A stretch of DNA of 64,000 nt. It comes from Anaeramoeba flamelloides. Lineage: Eukaryota; Metamonada; Anaeramoebidae. Where the stretch lies: positions 6,966,501 through 7,030,500 of the forward strand of contig JANTQA010000012.1 of assembly GCA_027625915.1 (NCBI GenBank), given 5' to 3'. The position numbers and the translations under genes were made by a program. This document shows, one piece after another, positions 37,431 to 49,630 of this stretch; the stretch's first letter is position 1, and each line of letters starts with the position of its first letter. A model generated the notes under the pieces. The model searched no databases. It saw only the letters and a program-made list of their open reading frames with translations, and was not told the DNA's origin.

Positions 37431-38739
37431 AAATTTTGATTTTATTTCAAGGGGAATTCAAAGCCTGTTTTGTTTATATATTGCTTAACATTCATTTCTG
37501 ATGATTTTGAAGTATATTTAATGTATTACCCCCGTATTAGTAAAACTTGATTATAAAGTCGAACTCTTACCACTTAATATTTATTTTTGACATTTCAAAT
37601 CTTTTCAAGGTTATTTTCCAATTTGGGAGAGTAAAAAATTGTTTTTAATCACTTTCAACAATTTTCGAAATAAATTTTTTTTTCAATTTTAACTTTCGAT
37701 TTACTTATTATCCTTTTAAGACAATATTTTATCTTATAAATATAAAAATAATCAAGAATGAGGACAAAATCAAGAAAACCAAGAAGATTTGATATATTTT
37801 GCTTAAAAGTTTTTATAAAAGTGGATAAAATTATTAATAATTTTATTGAGTGTCAAAGGCTCAGGTAAAAAACTATCAGTGTGTAAAAGGTGACCGACCT
37901 CTAAAAAATATCAAAGAAAAAGAAGGAATATTTTTTAAAAAAGATATCAAAGATAGATAAACAATACCGACTTAAATCAATTTGGATTTATAATTTTGTA
38001 GACGATTATGTTGATTCGTTTGATTTATCTCGATTGGTTCCCTATTTGGGATCTCTTAATTTTTTTTTGTATTTTTTTTTTCTTTTTTCGGATGGATTAT
38101 TTTATCTAAAACAATAGTCCAAAATCCTTACACTGTCAAATTTATAGTGTTACTGTTAACCACAAATTAGATTAAAATGAATTAACTAATTTTGACTGAA
38201 AGAAAAAAAATTCAAATTCAATTGAAGACATTTATGTTTTTGAAATATCGAAGAAGAAAAGATTAGAGTACTTTTTAAAATAAATTATTTTGTAAATTGG
38301 AGATAGTATTAAACTTTTTTTTTTAAATTTAGATTTTTTTGCCAATGATACAAATTGTTTTTTTTTATTCAATTTGATTTTTTGAAATTGTGAATTCTAA
38401 GAAAGTTTTTTGTTAATTATTTTCGATTTTTTGGAATGGACAATACTTCTGATTTTTTTTTAATTTTTGATTTTTATATTATTGGGAACTTTTTTGTATC
38501 ATTTTTTTTTGTTAATTGAATTTTGTGGTAATAGAGGTACTGTGAATTTTTTGATTTAATTATATTTTTGTTAAGAAATATTTGGAAACTTTTTTTAGTT
38601 TTTTGGATTTTACATAATTGAAATACTTCAAGAATTAAGTTTGTTGTATCTGGGCATTTGAAATCCTGAATTCTTTGAAACTTCTCTGATTATTTGAATT
38701 TTTCCCTATTCGATTTTCTCATTTTTTTTTTTTGGGTTA

Positions 38740-38935
38740 CAGCCAGTTCCACTTTTAAGGAACAAACTTTGAACCATATTTTACGTACAAAAAAAATATC
38801 AAATTAAGGCACTAAATTTAGTTTCTAGTAAAATATTTGTGAAAAAATAAATTATAAATTTTATGCTTTAATTTGAGATTTTATTTGCGTCTTAAATTTC
38901 GATGAAAGTTTGTTCCTTAATTATGAAACTGACTG
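38740..38935. mobile_element. 196-bp palindromic MITE
   Basis: The left end CAGCCAGTTCCACTTTTAAG leads into GAACAAACTTT; the right end, read inward on the other strand, is CAGTCAGTTTCATAATTAAG then GAACAAACTTT. Inner arms (TCAAATTAAGGCACTAAATTTA and its rough complement) make almost the whole element a hairpin. No other copy was noticed in the window. Confidence 0.75.
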
Positions 38936-40335
38936 AATTTGTATTTTTTAAACTAAATGGATTACAATTTTATATATCATTTTTATTTCTCACAACTACT
39001 TTGAGTAGGAGATACTTCAAGATGGGTGAATTGACTATTAAAGAACATTTTTAAAGGTTCTTAATGGTACGAAGTTGTTGATATTAAAACCAAAAATATT
39101 CTTTCCTTGTCCGTATTTAAATCTAAATTATCATCAGGACCAAAGAGTGCAAAAAGTAAAAAGACCCTTAATGACTATGTTGGTACCCCGATGGGTGTTT
39201 AGTAATTGTGTTATTTTGTATTAATTTTTCAAAAGCAATTTTCTTTCTCAAGAAATTCGACAAAAAGAATACTAGTTTAAAAGTTAAAAATCAAATCAAC
39301 ACAAAAAAAAATATTTTTTTCTAATAGATATTTAAATGAAAATTTTTCAAAAAAAATGACAAGAAGGGATTTTTCAAGTACAAATTATAAAATATTTCGA
39401 ATGGAAAAGTAAATCTAAAAATTTATTAAGAAAATCTTGAGAAATTGTTTTGTGTTTACTGATAAAAAATAATAAAATTCAAAAACTTTGTAATTATATG
39501 TCCATTTTTATAAATCTTTTACTTGATATCTTATCAAACAGTTAACAACAAAGAATATTTTGAAGAACAACCATTTTTACAGAGTTTCTTAAAACTTGAC
39601 TTCATAAAATGCTTTCTTCCAAGCTTGGAACATAAAAATTTCAAAAAAGGAAAATCTAGCAAAAATTTCCAAACATAAATTACAATTTATCAGTATTGAT
39701 TTGTAATGGAAATTATGAAATAGTAAAATTAAATTTTTGTAGGATCTGAAAGTAAAAAAATTATGATAATTATTAAAATTGTGAAAATTTCCCATTTTTT
39801 ATTGAGAAATTCTTGTCTGTAAAATTTAACTGGGATTACAAACACTTTCTAGAGGCTTTTTATTGAAAATTCCACTTTTTTCCCCAGAAAACGTAGTCCT
39901 TAAAATTAATTGTTTAAAAAAATAAAGAACAAAAGGTTTTGGATCTTGCTACAAGTCTAAAAGAAATAAAATCAGAAACAACCATTATCGAAAAGGTTTT
40001 TGAAATATTGTGGAAAAATTTGAATGAATATTCTTCTTAATACGCAAAAAAGTTCTTGACTTTGCCATTAAAAATGAAAATAAAAAGTGTCAAATAAAAA
40101 AAACTCGAACGATGTATTTCTTCTTTTGGATTTTAGAACGAAAAAGAAAACGATTAAAAAAAAAAAAAAAAAACAAAAGAGTTAAATTTATTTTGTGATC
40201 TATTTAGTCGTCAAACAAACTAAAAACAAGAGAGCAAAAAATAAAAAAAAGTAAACTATTTTTTTTTTTTTTTTTTTTTTGGTTTTTTGTATTTTCTTTT
40301 GATGCCAAGTTAATTGAAAAAAAACTTGAATCAAA

Positions 40336-40776
40336 TTATCTGGCAAGCTCAACTGCTTTAATTTTAGGTTCGATCTTTGTAAGGATTTTTTGTACTCCAT
40401 GCTTGAGTGTCATTTTTTGACTTGGGCATCCATGGCAAGCGTTTGTTAATTTTACATACAGGATTCCAGTTAAATGATTGAAACTAACATATTGGATTCC
40501 GCCACCATGGCTTCTCAACAAAGGAGCAATCTTATTCTTTAATAACCCTTGAATTTTTTCTTCGAGATCACTTTCTTCTTTTGTGGGCTTGATTGTATTA
40601 TTGTCTGTGGTTTTGTGTGTTTGATCAAAGACGGCCTCTTCAACTTTGCTCGTTTTTTTTGTTTGAGATTTTTTAATAGTAGAAAAGGTTCTCAAGCAAT
40701 TCCTTGTTCCTACAGAGAAAAAAGAAATACTTTGAGAATTAACGAGATTGTAATTTTTAAATGGTGACAATGACAT
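40336..40776 (-). CDS. NFU1: NFU-type Fe-S cluster carrier (NifU C-terminal domain)
   Basis: Single exon, 146 residues, ATG at 40776 and TAA stop. The C-terminal ~75 residues are a NifU-like domain: RSHGGGIQYVSF, then NACHGCPSQKMTLKHGVQK with the CxxC pair that binds the cluster. The N-terminal ~40 residues lack acids and are rich in Ser, Asn, Arg and Phe (SISFFSVGTRNCLRTFSTIK), as expected for import into a mitochondrion or hydrogenosome-like organelle. A Lys/Glu/Thr linker follows. The usual eukaryotic NFU1 N-terminal domain is absent, so this is a short form. It probably delivers 4Fe-4S clusters to client enzymes. Confidence 0.9.
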   Translation of the reverse strand: MSLSPFKNYNLVNSQSISFFSVGTRNCLRTFSTIKKSQTKKTSKVEEAVFDQTHKTTDNNTIKPTKEESDLEEKIQGLLKNKIAPLLRSHGGGIQYVSFNHLTGILYVKLTNACHGCPSQKMTLKHGVQKILTKIEPKIKAVELAR

Positions 40777-42284
40777 GATTGGATATATTTTTGAAAAAAA
40801 ATGATTTGGTTGAAATCAAAAAAAGTTATTATGTAACCAGATTGCGTTTTCGCTTTGTTTGGTATAAAGTGAAATCGTTCAATCTTGTACAGTATTTTTT
40901 TGAGTCGCTATTGACCAGACAATTCTTTGATTTTGTCTTTTCCAATATTTACTTATTTTGCTTTTACTTTTTTTTTAGAGTGAATATTCAAGAATGATTT
41001 GCAATTAAATTCAACCCAACTCACACAACTAAGTTTAGTAATTGTTCAGTGTTTCTGTTCAAGAGGTAATGGGTCTAAGATTATTTCTATCATTTTCTAA
41101 AAACTGCTCAAATAATCAAATCTTGATCAATTTTTTTTAATCAAAAGTCTCATCCTTCATTAAATTTTAAGGAAATTTGAATGAGGGGCGATTAGTTTCT
41201 GGACTTTTCCTGGTTACTTGGTCTAATTTGATAAAAAAACGTCAAAAGAAGAATGATTCTATTTTACTTTTAATCAATAATCATTTTGAAAAGTGTTTTT
41301 GATATAAAACTTCATTAAAGCTTGGAAATTTCAGATTTGAGACACTGCTTTTCGCTTTGTATTAAATCAGTCTCTGTTGAAAACAGTTGAACAAAACTAA
41401 CGAAAAAACACACCGTTGATCAATTATTATTCACAAAATAACTATCAAAGAATTTTTGCTTGATTTTCGGAATTAGTTTTTGAAATAAATTGAGATCCAC
41501 AATAATTAGGTTTAAATTTGTGACTCAATTTGAAAAATAATTGAAAAATTTTTTCCATTTCCTTAAACCACCTTTGATCTTTGTTAAACTTTAATTCCTA
41601 AGGCTGCAGAAATGGAAAAAAAAATATTGTTCATTAGTCAAAATAAAGAGTGTAAAAAAATTTAAACTGTATTTCAAAATAAAAATTGTATATTTTTATT
41701 ATAGAAGACCTATACATCAACCGATCAAAGGGGGTCCGTAATAAACCTTAAATAAATATGGTGTTTATTTCTTAAAGTTCTATTATTTAAAAAGAAATTC
41801 TAAAAATGAAGGATCCAATTGGAAATTTTTATCTCAAAAAATAGAGTAAATTTTTAATAAAATTTTAATCAATAAAAATCAAAAATTCCAAAAAAAAACT
41901 GAAAAATTTTGATGAAAAAAATTAAGCCAATTCAATTCAGTATTGAAATATTCTCAAAAAATTAACAATTTTACTATCAAAATTGTTTTTCCTCAGTATA
42001 CTATTGAAAATTAGATTAGATATTGTATTGGAACATAATATAAAAAAAATGGGAATAATTTGAAAGACTCCCTTTGATGATCCATTCACACATATATTTA
42101 ACCTATGTAAATTTTACTTTTATTTAAAAAGTTCAATAAGGAAGAACCAAATAACATGGGATAATTTATTTTATTTTTTTTTTTGGTTAGGTGTTTTTTC
42201 TTCTCTATACTGATAAAAATTTCTTTGCAAAAAAAAACTTTTTCATTTTTTTTTTTTTATTATTTAAGGGAGGAGTTATTGACC
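40777..42284. other. Intergenic region, nothing recognised
   Basis: Promoter side of the NFU gene followed by A/T-rich DNA. The open frame at about 40779-40997 has no ATG-supported coding character or homology that I can see. No repeat shared with other parts of the window was found. Confidence 0.45.
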
Positions 42285-43372
42285 CCTCTTATTTGCCCGA
42301 ATTCCTAAATTTTTATTTAGGAATTTAATTAAAGACTCAAAAATAAGTTTATTACCCACTAAGGCTAATAAAGAGTTTGAATCCTTTTTTATAATAATAT
42401 TAGAAATATTATTATTATTTAATATATTAGATATATTAATTTTTTTTTAATTCAGATATCCAGATTTTGTGATTATTTTCATAGACTGAGCAGTTCCATA
42501 GAAAATGGTCTAAATCTTCAATAATATCTAAATTGTTTATTTTTTTTACATAATTCACATAGTTTTGATTTGTTTTTATTCATAACATAAGAGTACCTGT
42601 TAAGGTAATTTGTAAAATTTCTGAGTTTTAAAATTGAAGTTGAGCCCTTCCATTTTAAATATCTTTGCTGCTTATTTATAGTATTATTGATTTGTACTAT
42701 TTTTAGATATTCTTGAACTTTCCAACTTGGACTATTTTCTAAGTTTTTAATTCTAAAATTTTCTAGTTCATTTTCCAATTGTTTTAAATTTTTGGAGTAC
42801 CAATTTATATTTTCTGATTCTTTTTTTCTAAAAGGAAGATAATTAATTAATTCATCATAATGGAGGATTTTTAATTTTTTGAATTAACTTAAATCTTCTT
42901 TTATATATCGTTATCCTTACGGGATCAATTTTTGCTTCAGTTTTATAAATAAGCCTTGGTGAGTGTGGGTTGATTAATAAAAAATTTTGTAATTTTTTAT
43001 TAATCCAAGTATCAATATCTTTAAAATCTGTTTTTGTTAAATCAAATATTTCTAAACCATATAATAATTGGCTATGTAACACAGCTTTAAAAAATTGAAT
43101 TTTTAATCCATTAGAAAAATTTTTTTTGTTGTAAGATATTGATTAACTTTTTAAAATTGACCTTAACTTTATCAAGGTTAAATTTTAAATGAGTTTTTTT
43201 ATCTAGCCAAATACCAAGATATAAAATTTCTTTTGGAATTAAAGTTTTTTTAGTTTTATCATCATTAGGATTCATTCCAAAATCTTTTATTATTTTAAAG
43301 ATTTTTTGTAATTGAAAATTTATTTCTAAAAAAACTTTTTCATTTTCCAAATGTTAAATAACAAATCCTTAA
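42285..43372 (-). mobile_element. LINE fragment, second subfamily, without the palindromic insert
   Basis: Three adjacent minus-strand frames (43350-43111, 43082-42855, 42778-42518) read as consecutive parts of one LINE protein: PKEILYLGIWLDKKTH (post-palm YLG region), QLLYGLEIFDLTK...TWINKKLQNFLL (thumb/connection), then SPSWKVQEYLKIVQ and a CELCKK...HFLWNCSVYE zinc-like end. The separations show at least two frame breaks. It is 5' truncated at about 43372, where another LINE's 3' end begins at 43497. The tail has an ATT-rich run at 42405-42420. Confidence 0.85.
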
Positions 43373-43496
43373 GAAATTGTGATCTCAATATAACATTTTT
43401 CCAATACATTTTAAAATAAAAAACATCTAAAAAAATGGGAAGACCCACAAAAAAGAGATTTCGATTCTTTTAGTTTTAAAAAAAACTTTTAGTTTA

Positions 43497-44990
43497 TTAT
43501 TATTATTATTATTGAAGAAGTGTAAATTACACTCTAGTTACCCTTAGACTTAAATTACCTTTCAGAAATTTAAGCCAAAAATCATAGCTTTCATGATTAT
43601 TAATTAATGAAAATAATTTCAAACTTTCTTGGTTTAAAATCAATTCATTAAGATTTATTTCTTTTAATTTATTAAGAAAAATTAATCCATTTTTTCATAA
43701 GAATGGCATACCCATAAAAAATGATTAATATTTTCTATTATTTCTTTTTGTTTCATATATTAAACATAAAGGATAAAATTTATTTGAGTTTTTATCTATT
43801 CCATAATAATATTTGTTTAGGTATTTCGTAAATGCCCCAAGTTTTAGGATTGTTGAGCTTGATGGATAACTTAAATATTTTTGAGTTTTAAATATAGAGT
43901 TTTGATTTTTTATTGTTGTGAAATATTTCTGGGGAGTTTCGTCAAGTACCGTCAAGTGCCTAGATTTTATTGAGGTTTTCTGTTTTATTTTTAATTTCTA
44001 TAGATTTTCGTTAGGTTTTTTGTTGGTTCTAGTTTTTTTTTTACTTTTTGAAATAAACCGAAAATTTATTAAAATTTTCTGTTTATTTCAAAAAGTAAAA
44101 AAAACCTAACGAAAATCTATCGATTTTCCAAATAAACAGAAAACTCAAGAAAACCTAAATGGTTCTTTTTTTTTAATTTTCGACAATTATAAAAAAGTTA
44201 ACTGCAGTTTTCAAAAATTCAAAAGAATAGAGTAAAATAAAAGATTTTATTTGATACTTTTTAAATTTTGGAAAACCTAACGATATTTCCAGCTCTTGGA
44301 ATTCAATAATTCATTTTTATGTATATTTATAAATTTCTTTTTTCAATTCAATTAAATCTTTTAAATTCCAATTGATTTTATTATTTGTTCATAGATTAAA
44401 TTTTATTAATCTTTCGAAATAAGGGAGAGATAACTTTTTTAATTTTTTTTTGAATTTGAATTTTTTTTTTATTAACCGAAATTATCAAATTTTCAATTTT
44501 GAATTCTGTTTAGTAAATCACAATTTGTGTGTTTCTGTTTATTTTACACATTTCGGTAATACACGTATTAATCCAAGAATTTAAGTAATTTAAGGTTTTT
44601 ATTTCATAATTAAAAACTTCTAATCTATATATTAATTGGTTTAATATAAAAGATTTAAAGAATCTTATTTTTAAGTTAATGATAAGAGAAGTGTTATTTA
44701 ATAATTTTTTGTAGTTGTTATAGGTTTCTTTTAATTTCTTTAAATTATAAACTATATGAGAAATTTTATCTAAACAAAAACCAAAAAATTTATTTTTTTT
44801 TTAAATCTTTTGATACAACTTTTTTATCTTTATTAGGTTTTAGCCCATATTGTATCATAATATCATATATAGAATTTAATTTTTTTATTTATTAATTTTT
44901 ATTTCCTTGTATAATTAAAAATACCATCATCTGAAAACATTTGATAATCTTCTGTTAATGGTATGATTTTCCATAATAGAAAACATGAAA
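43497..44990 (-). mobile_element. LINE copy with palindromic insert, 5' truncated
   Basis: Minus strand. The 3' end is an (ATT)n tract at 43497-43516. The C-terminal part (43955-43725) reads TPQKYFTTIKNQ...YPSSSTILKLGAFTKYLNKYY with a YPLCL knuckle. The polymerase part lies at 44990-44295 and includes IIPLTEDYQMFSDDGIF, in which FSDD corresponds to the catalytic YxDD box. The two parts are separated by a palindromic insert at 43925-44292. The frame is broken in several places and the 5' end is missing. Confidence 0.85.
43925..44292. repeat. Palindromic block interrupting the LINE coding region
   Basis: Starting at the GTCAAGTACCGTCAAGTGCC minisatellite, the block contains a long hairpin: TAGATTTTCGTTAGGTTTTT and ACTTTTTGAAATAAACCGAA on one side, complemented by TTCTGTTTATTTCAAAAAGT and AAAAACCTAACGAAAATCTA on the other. 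A TTCCAGAATT-type degenerate palindrome follows at 44195-44285. The same assembly interrupts the LINE at 51.4 kb and exists without LINE at 21.2-21.9 and 49.6-50.0 kb. Confidence 0.8.
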
Positions 44991-46463
44991 TTAGAGCCAA
45001 TAAAAAAAAAAAAATTAGTTATTTTCATTTTGTATTTTCTAATTTTCCCCATTTTAAAATCCCCTTTGCTTTTTTCCTAAATTACAGAATAAATATATTA
45101 TAAAGATAATCTTCTTGAAAATTAAATAGAAAATTCCAAAAAATATTACCACGTCTCGGGAATTTAAAGTCCAGTAAAAATAAGAGAACTGCGATACTAA
45201 ACTGTGTTTTAATGATATTTTTCAAAATGAATGATTATTTTTAAAAGTTTGGTCTATTCACTCATTTTCCAAAAAGTTCAAAATCCAACTTTTTTCCCAA
45301 TTATTTCAAAACAAAAATATTTTCGGTGAAATAAGATAGAAATATTATTACCTATGAATGGAGTTTACAAAAATATACTTAAAAAATAAAACCAATAAGT
45401 TGTAAAATAACACAGTCTAAAAAAAATACTTAATTTCAAAAAAAAAAAAATAATTATTTTAAAATTGTTATAAAAATCAATAATTTATTCAAAAAAACAG
45501 TTCTATTGAATTTTTTCTTTTTATTAAATAAAAAAATCAGAATTTAACAACCAAATAATTAGATTAAAATTTCTCCCAAAAAACTTTTTAATATGACCAG
45601 TAAAATTCTAATTATAACTAAAATAAATCCCTTTTAATTTGATTATTTTTAATCAATAATTAATAAACCTATCTTCATTCATTCTTTGAGTTTATAATAA
45701 TACAAAGATTAAATTTATCAATAGAAATTATAATTATTTTTCAATTGTTTTTAGATTTTCTGTAAATAAAATCAATTCAAATAAATAAATAGGTAAAAAA
45801 AAAAAAAAACCAAGTTTTAAAAAACTTATTTTAATACTAATGTTATCTTGTTTTATATTCTTAATATTTGAAAAAGAATATAAAATAATGTTTGAAATTT
45901 TAAAAAACTAATAAATTTTTATAATAAAAATGATCAATTTTTTTCTGAACTTCAAGGATGTAATATTTGATTTATTTTGATTTTATTTTTATAAGAATAT
46001 AATATTTACAATATTATTTTTTCAGATGGCCTCTAATAAATTAATAAAAGTGAGAAGTTTCATTAAAATAAGAATGATTTGTAAATTTTTTATTTGTGTT
46101 TAATTATCCAAAAAACCAAACAACAAGGATCTATTCTTTTGACTGAAAATTTAATTGGATAAAATGTAACTCTTTTAAAAATGATAACTCATCTCTTAAA
46201 AGTTAATAAAAGAGTTTTTTTTATCAATCAAGTTAGATTTGAATCTTTGTGTAAATAATAACTTTATTACGTTTGGGAACTTATTTAATTAGGGTATGTT
46301 GTCCTTAACAATAAAAATCCAAGAAAAAAAATATAATTTTAAAAAAGTATAGTTTTTACAACTTTACAAAACACTTTTCAACTATTTTAAGGGAGGAATC
46401 TGAAAAGTGTAAAGTTTGAGAAAAGTAAAGAGATTTTTTAAAGAAAATGAATTTAAACTTTGA
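44991..46463. other. A/T-rich spacer, nothing recognised
   Basis: I saw no coding frame, repeat shared with other regions, or structural RNA here. Composition is near pure A/T with many homopolymers. Confidence 0.45.
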
Positions 46464-46859
46464 TCATTTTTTACCATTTTTGTCATTGGATGAAACTTTT
46501 GATTTTTTGTGTGTTGTTCCTTTTGTTGAGTTTTGCAAATTGTTTTCGATTTGAGACTTTATTAAGACAGTAAGACTTTTCCTTCATTTTTTTTATATTC
46601 TCCTTAACAACCAACAAGATCCTGAGCTGATCAATGCTTTTCTTTCAAAAAAAGCAACTGAAATTTTTTCTCTCTTCCAAAATAAGAAAACAAAAATAAC
46701 AAAGAACAATTTTTGTGATGAAAAAAACTTTTTGATTTGAATTACGCCTTTATTTATTTGGTACGTAACTTTTTTGGCACGTTCTTGAATATTTCTGTTG
46801 CTTAATTTATCAATTGGTTCTTGGATCGTTTTTAAAAAACCAGATAATTGACCATCCAT
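46464..46859 (-). CDS. Tentative small two-exon gene, 68 residues
   Basis: I do not recognise this protein. Exon 1 (46859-46765) starts at ATG and reads MDGQLSGFLKTIQEPIDKLS then NRNIQERAKKVT. A GTACCA donor and an AAAAG acceptor join it in phase to exon 2 (46575-46464), LTVLIKSQIENN followed by a Lys/Ser/Asn-rich tail and TGA. The codon choice looks protein-like and the tail resembles those of other proteins in this window. An unspliced alternative runs to 46593 but becomes Phe-rich and unconvincing. The plus strand of exon 2 is also open. The only model here that ends in TGA. Confidence 0.35.
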
Positions 46860-47684
46860 TATGATCCAAAACAACAAGTTTTTTTGTTTAAATCCCAACA
46901 GTGTAGATGCAAGATAAAAACAAAAAGAACCCAATTTATGAACACTTTTTTTTAAAATTGCTATTAACCAAACTCTTACTACATTTTGTGTAGCTAAATA
47001 ACAGGTTAATTGTTGTTATATTGTCTACAAATCTGTAATTTTGATTTATTCAAAAATGAAAAACTCCAAAAAAGTAATCCAAAAAAAAATGTTTTGAAAA
47101 GTAATCACCAAGTTTCTGTTCAAACCTTTGTCTTGATTTAAGAACACTCATTTTTGAATGTATTTACTCTCTTTAATTTGACAATTGTTTCTTTCTATCT
47201 GAAATACAAAGTTGTAACAAAAGCAATTCAAGTTAATTCTTTGTTTTGATGAGAAAAAAATCAATACAACAACGATTTTGCTTAACATGAACAGATTTTT
47301 TCTCTCATACCCAAAAACACACGTCACCAACCAATTTAAAAAAAAGGAGATTACCTGAATGTTTCATAACAGAACCAATTTGTTAAGGGGTTATATTTGC
47401 TAACAAATATTATAGGCCAAAAATCTCTCATATTTGAAGTCTCAACGAGAAAAAATTTCATTTCATACTCTTTTTCTTCTTTTCCCCATAAAATTTCAGG
47501 TCTTTAATTGAAATTGTTGATCTCCCTTTTTACTAATTCCTTTTTATTATTTAACTTGATCTATTTTATGAAAAATGAAAATTCTATTTGGAAGGAATAT
47601 TGAAAAATTCAAAAAAACAGAAGGAGATGAAAATTTATCCCATTTAGATTTCGAATGTCACGAATAGAATTTTTTTTTGAATTA

Positions 47685-47782
47685 TCAACTCCATTTCTGT
47701 TAATTTCAAATTTAAGTGAAAGGGTATCTCGAGGGTAATTTACACTTCTTCAATAATAATAATAATAAATAATAATAAAACA
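47685..47782 (+). mobile_element. LINE 3' tip
   Basis: The sequence AATTTAAGTGAAAGGG followed by GGGTAATTTACACTTCTTCA and (ATA)n is the plus-strand form of the 3' end seen at 3727, 43497 and 50985. Only the last ~100 bp are present, a severe 5' truncation typical of LINE insertion. Confidence 0.7.
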
Positions 47783-48075
47783 TGTGGTATTATATTAATT
47801 TGTTTCTGAAATAAACCCCATTTCAATAATTTTGACACAAACAAAATCAAAAAAAGGCAAAAAAAATCTCAATTTATAGATATATTGTAAAACTTAAAAG
47901 TAAATCACACACAAGTTAGCTAGTATTAATGTTTTTATATTTAAGCATTTTTATCTGACTAAAAGAAAAAAATATAGAACAAAAAAATAAAAATCGATGT
48001 GTACACAATTTTGAAAATCATATTCTTATTCTTAAAAGTTATCACTTTATGGGTGTGTAATATCTATAAAGCCCT

Positions 48076-49064
48076 AAAGCCGTTCCAAAGCTATCGTGAT
48101 TTTTTTTTCAATATCAAATTTTGATATGTCCTTAATAAAATTAAAAACTATTTTTTTCTGATTAATATTTTTCGAAATTAAGTTTATAACTTAATTCAAT
48201 TAACCACTGGGATAATATTTTTTAGAATAAAAACACTCTCAACTTTTGAATATCGAATATATTTTTTGGAATTAGTGTGCACTTTTTTATTTTTTTTTTG
48301 AAAAATTGGGGTTGAGAAAATCTTGAAATCAAAGAATAAGTTAATATATTAAATTAGAATGGTTTTCCAGAGAGTTTATCTTTTTGATTTAACTTTTTTT
48401 TAATTTTACAATTTAAAAATAAAAAAAACATTTGAAGACCAAATTAGTGCCTTTTGTGAAAAGAAAATTCCCACAATTTAGAATTTGTTTTTGTAAATTA
48501 GTTAAAACAAGATAGTGTATCTAAAAATATACATAATTTCAACTGTGAATTCAATGATTTTGGCAAAAAATGTTTTCAAGAAAAAGTTAAATTGAAACTT
48601 TATTAATTTTTATTTTTTCATTTAGTTTTTTTAATTGTATTAATCGAAAGTATTTAATCAGTTTTCCATTTTTAGTGTTTTCTGGGTCGTAGGGACATAT
48701 TGATATAGATTTTTAAAAAGTTGAAAAAGAGAATAAGAAAGCTCATATTGAAAAAAAAAATTCATAAATGGGTTAATATGAAAAATAATCTTCTGTTCTG
48801 AAGTGAGCTTATAATAAATTCATTGTTTGAAGAGTAAATTTTATGTGGTTTCTCAGAGAATTTTCGATATTTAAAGTCATTTTGTGTTCTTAAAATAAAC
48901 AAATTGATTTTTTGAATATCAGAAAAAAATTCTTAAATATTCACTCATTTATGAAATTTTTTTTTCAATATGAGCTTTCTTATTCTCTTTTTCAACTTTT
49001 TAAAAATCTATATCAATATCAAAATTTGATATTGAAAAAAATTCACGTAGCTTTGGAAAGACTG
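48076..49064. mobile_element. Foldback MITE (TTCCAAAGCTACCGTGA family), copy 1
   Basis: The arms are long inverted repeats: TTCCAAAGCTATCGTGA at the left end and, complemented, TTCCAAAGCTACGTGAA at the right, then CAATATCAAATTTTGATAT and AAAGTTGAAAAAGAGAATAA on both arms. It is interrupted at 48128-48696 by another element; without it the length is about 420 bp, as in copy 2 at 60200-60593. A third copy starts at 63641. Confidence 0.85.
48128..48696. mobile_element. 569-bp element nested in the foldback MITE
   Basis: It begins GTCCTTA and ends TAGGGAC, a short inverted repeat, and is flanked by ATAT on both sides. The intact right arm of the host element reads GATATTGATATAG where the left arm is split, which gives the pre-insertion sequence and supports a 4-bp ATAT duplication. 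No coding frame inside. Confidence 0.75.
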
Positions 49065-49224
49065 TAATTTAAAACTGAATAAAGTTACATATTTCATTTG
49101 ATCTATAGTTGGTCAAATATTTTAGATCTCTTTATTTAAATAAATCATGGTGGTGATCCAAGAATATTTGACAGAAAAAGAAACGGTCACAAACCCATTC
49201 AACACTCGAGGTGCAAAAAAAAAA

Positions 49225-49630
49225 AAACTTTCCAAGTTTTTACTTTGTTATTTTTGTTTTATTTTTTTTTTTTTTACTCCAGAAAACTAAATTGAGTTTA
49301 AAATACTTCTAATGACTATAATTAAAAGATTCTTTTGACTACTCTTTGAATTAGAAGTCACAAATTTAGTCACTTCAAAACTCCCTCTTTAACAGATTAA
49401 GAGCTCTTGAGCACTTAACCCTTACCAATAAAGCCCACTCTCTTTTATTTCTTGTTTTTCTCTCTTTTTCTTGTTCTTTGTTCTGAAAAAAAATTTTTTT
49501 CTTTTTCTTTTTCTTTTTTAAAGAAAAGCAACTCCTGGATTATAATCTTGCCCTACATTATAGCCAGAATAAAAATTTCTAAATAAATTTTTAGGGTGTA
49601 GTCAAGTGCCGTAGAGTACCGTCAAGTGCC
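49225..49630 (-). repeat. Dispersed repeat (inverted copy of 12.3 kb)
   Basis: Inverted relative to 12295-12715 with the same block order: AACTAAATTGAGTTTAAAAT, TCTCTTTAACAGATTAAGAG, CACTTAACCCTTACCAATAA, ATAATCTTGCCCTACATTAT and finally GTGCCGTAGAGTACCGTCAA. Sequence similarity looks high, so it moved relatively recently. Confidence 0.8.

Larger units (their letters stand above)
34630..40335. other. 5.7-kb repeat-rich intergenic region
   Basis: Between PSMD2 and NFU, both on the minus strand. It holds the TTAA-type MITE (35318-36281), a 0.5-kb dispersed repeat (36937-37430) and a 196-bp MITE (38740-38935). The remaining sequence is A/T rich with no conserved frame; the open frame at about 34802-35011 has no recognisable homology and is probably chance. 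Confidence 0.55.

Noticed and set aside
46447-46560. Plus-strand frame beginning MNLNFDHFLPF
   Set aside because: Short, overlaps the tentative minus-strand exon, and reads as Phe-rich antisense; neither strand is certain.
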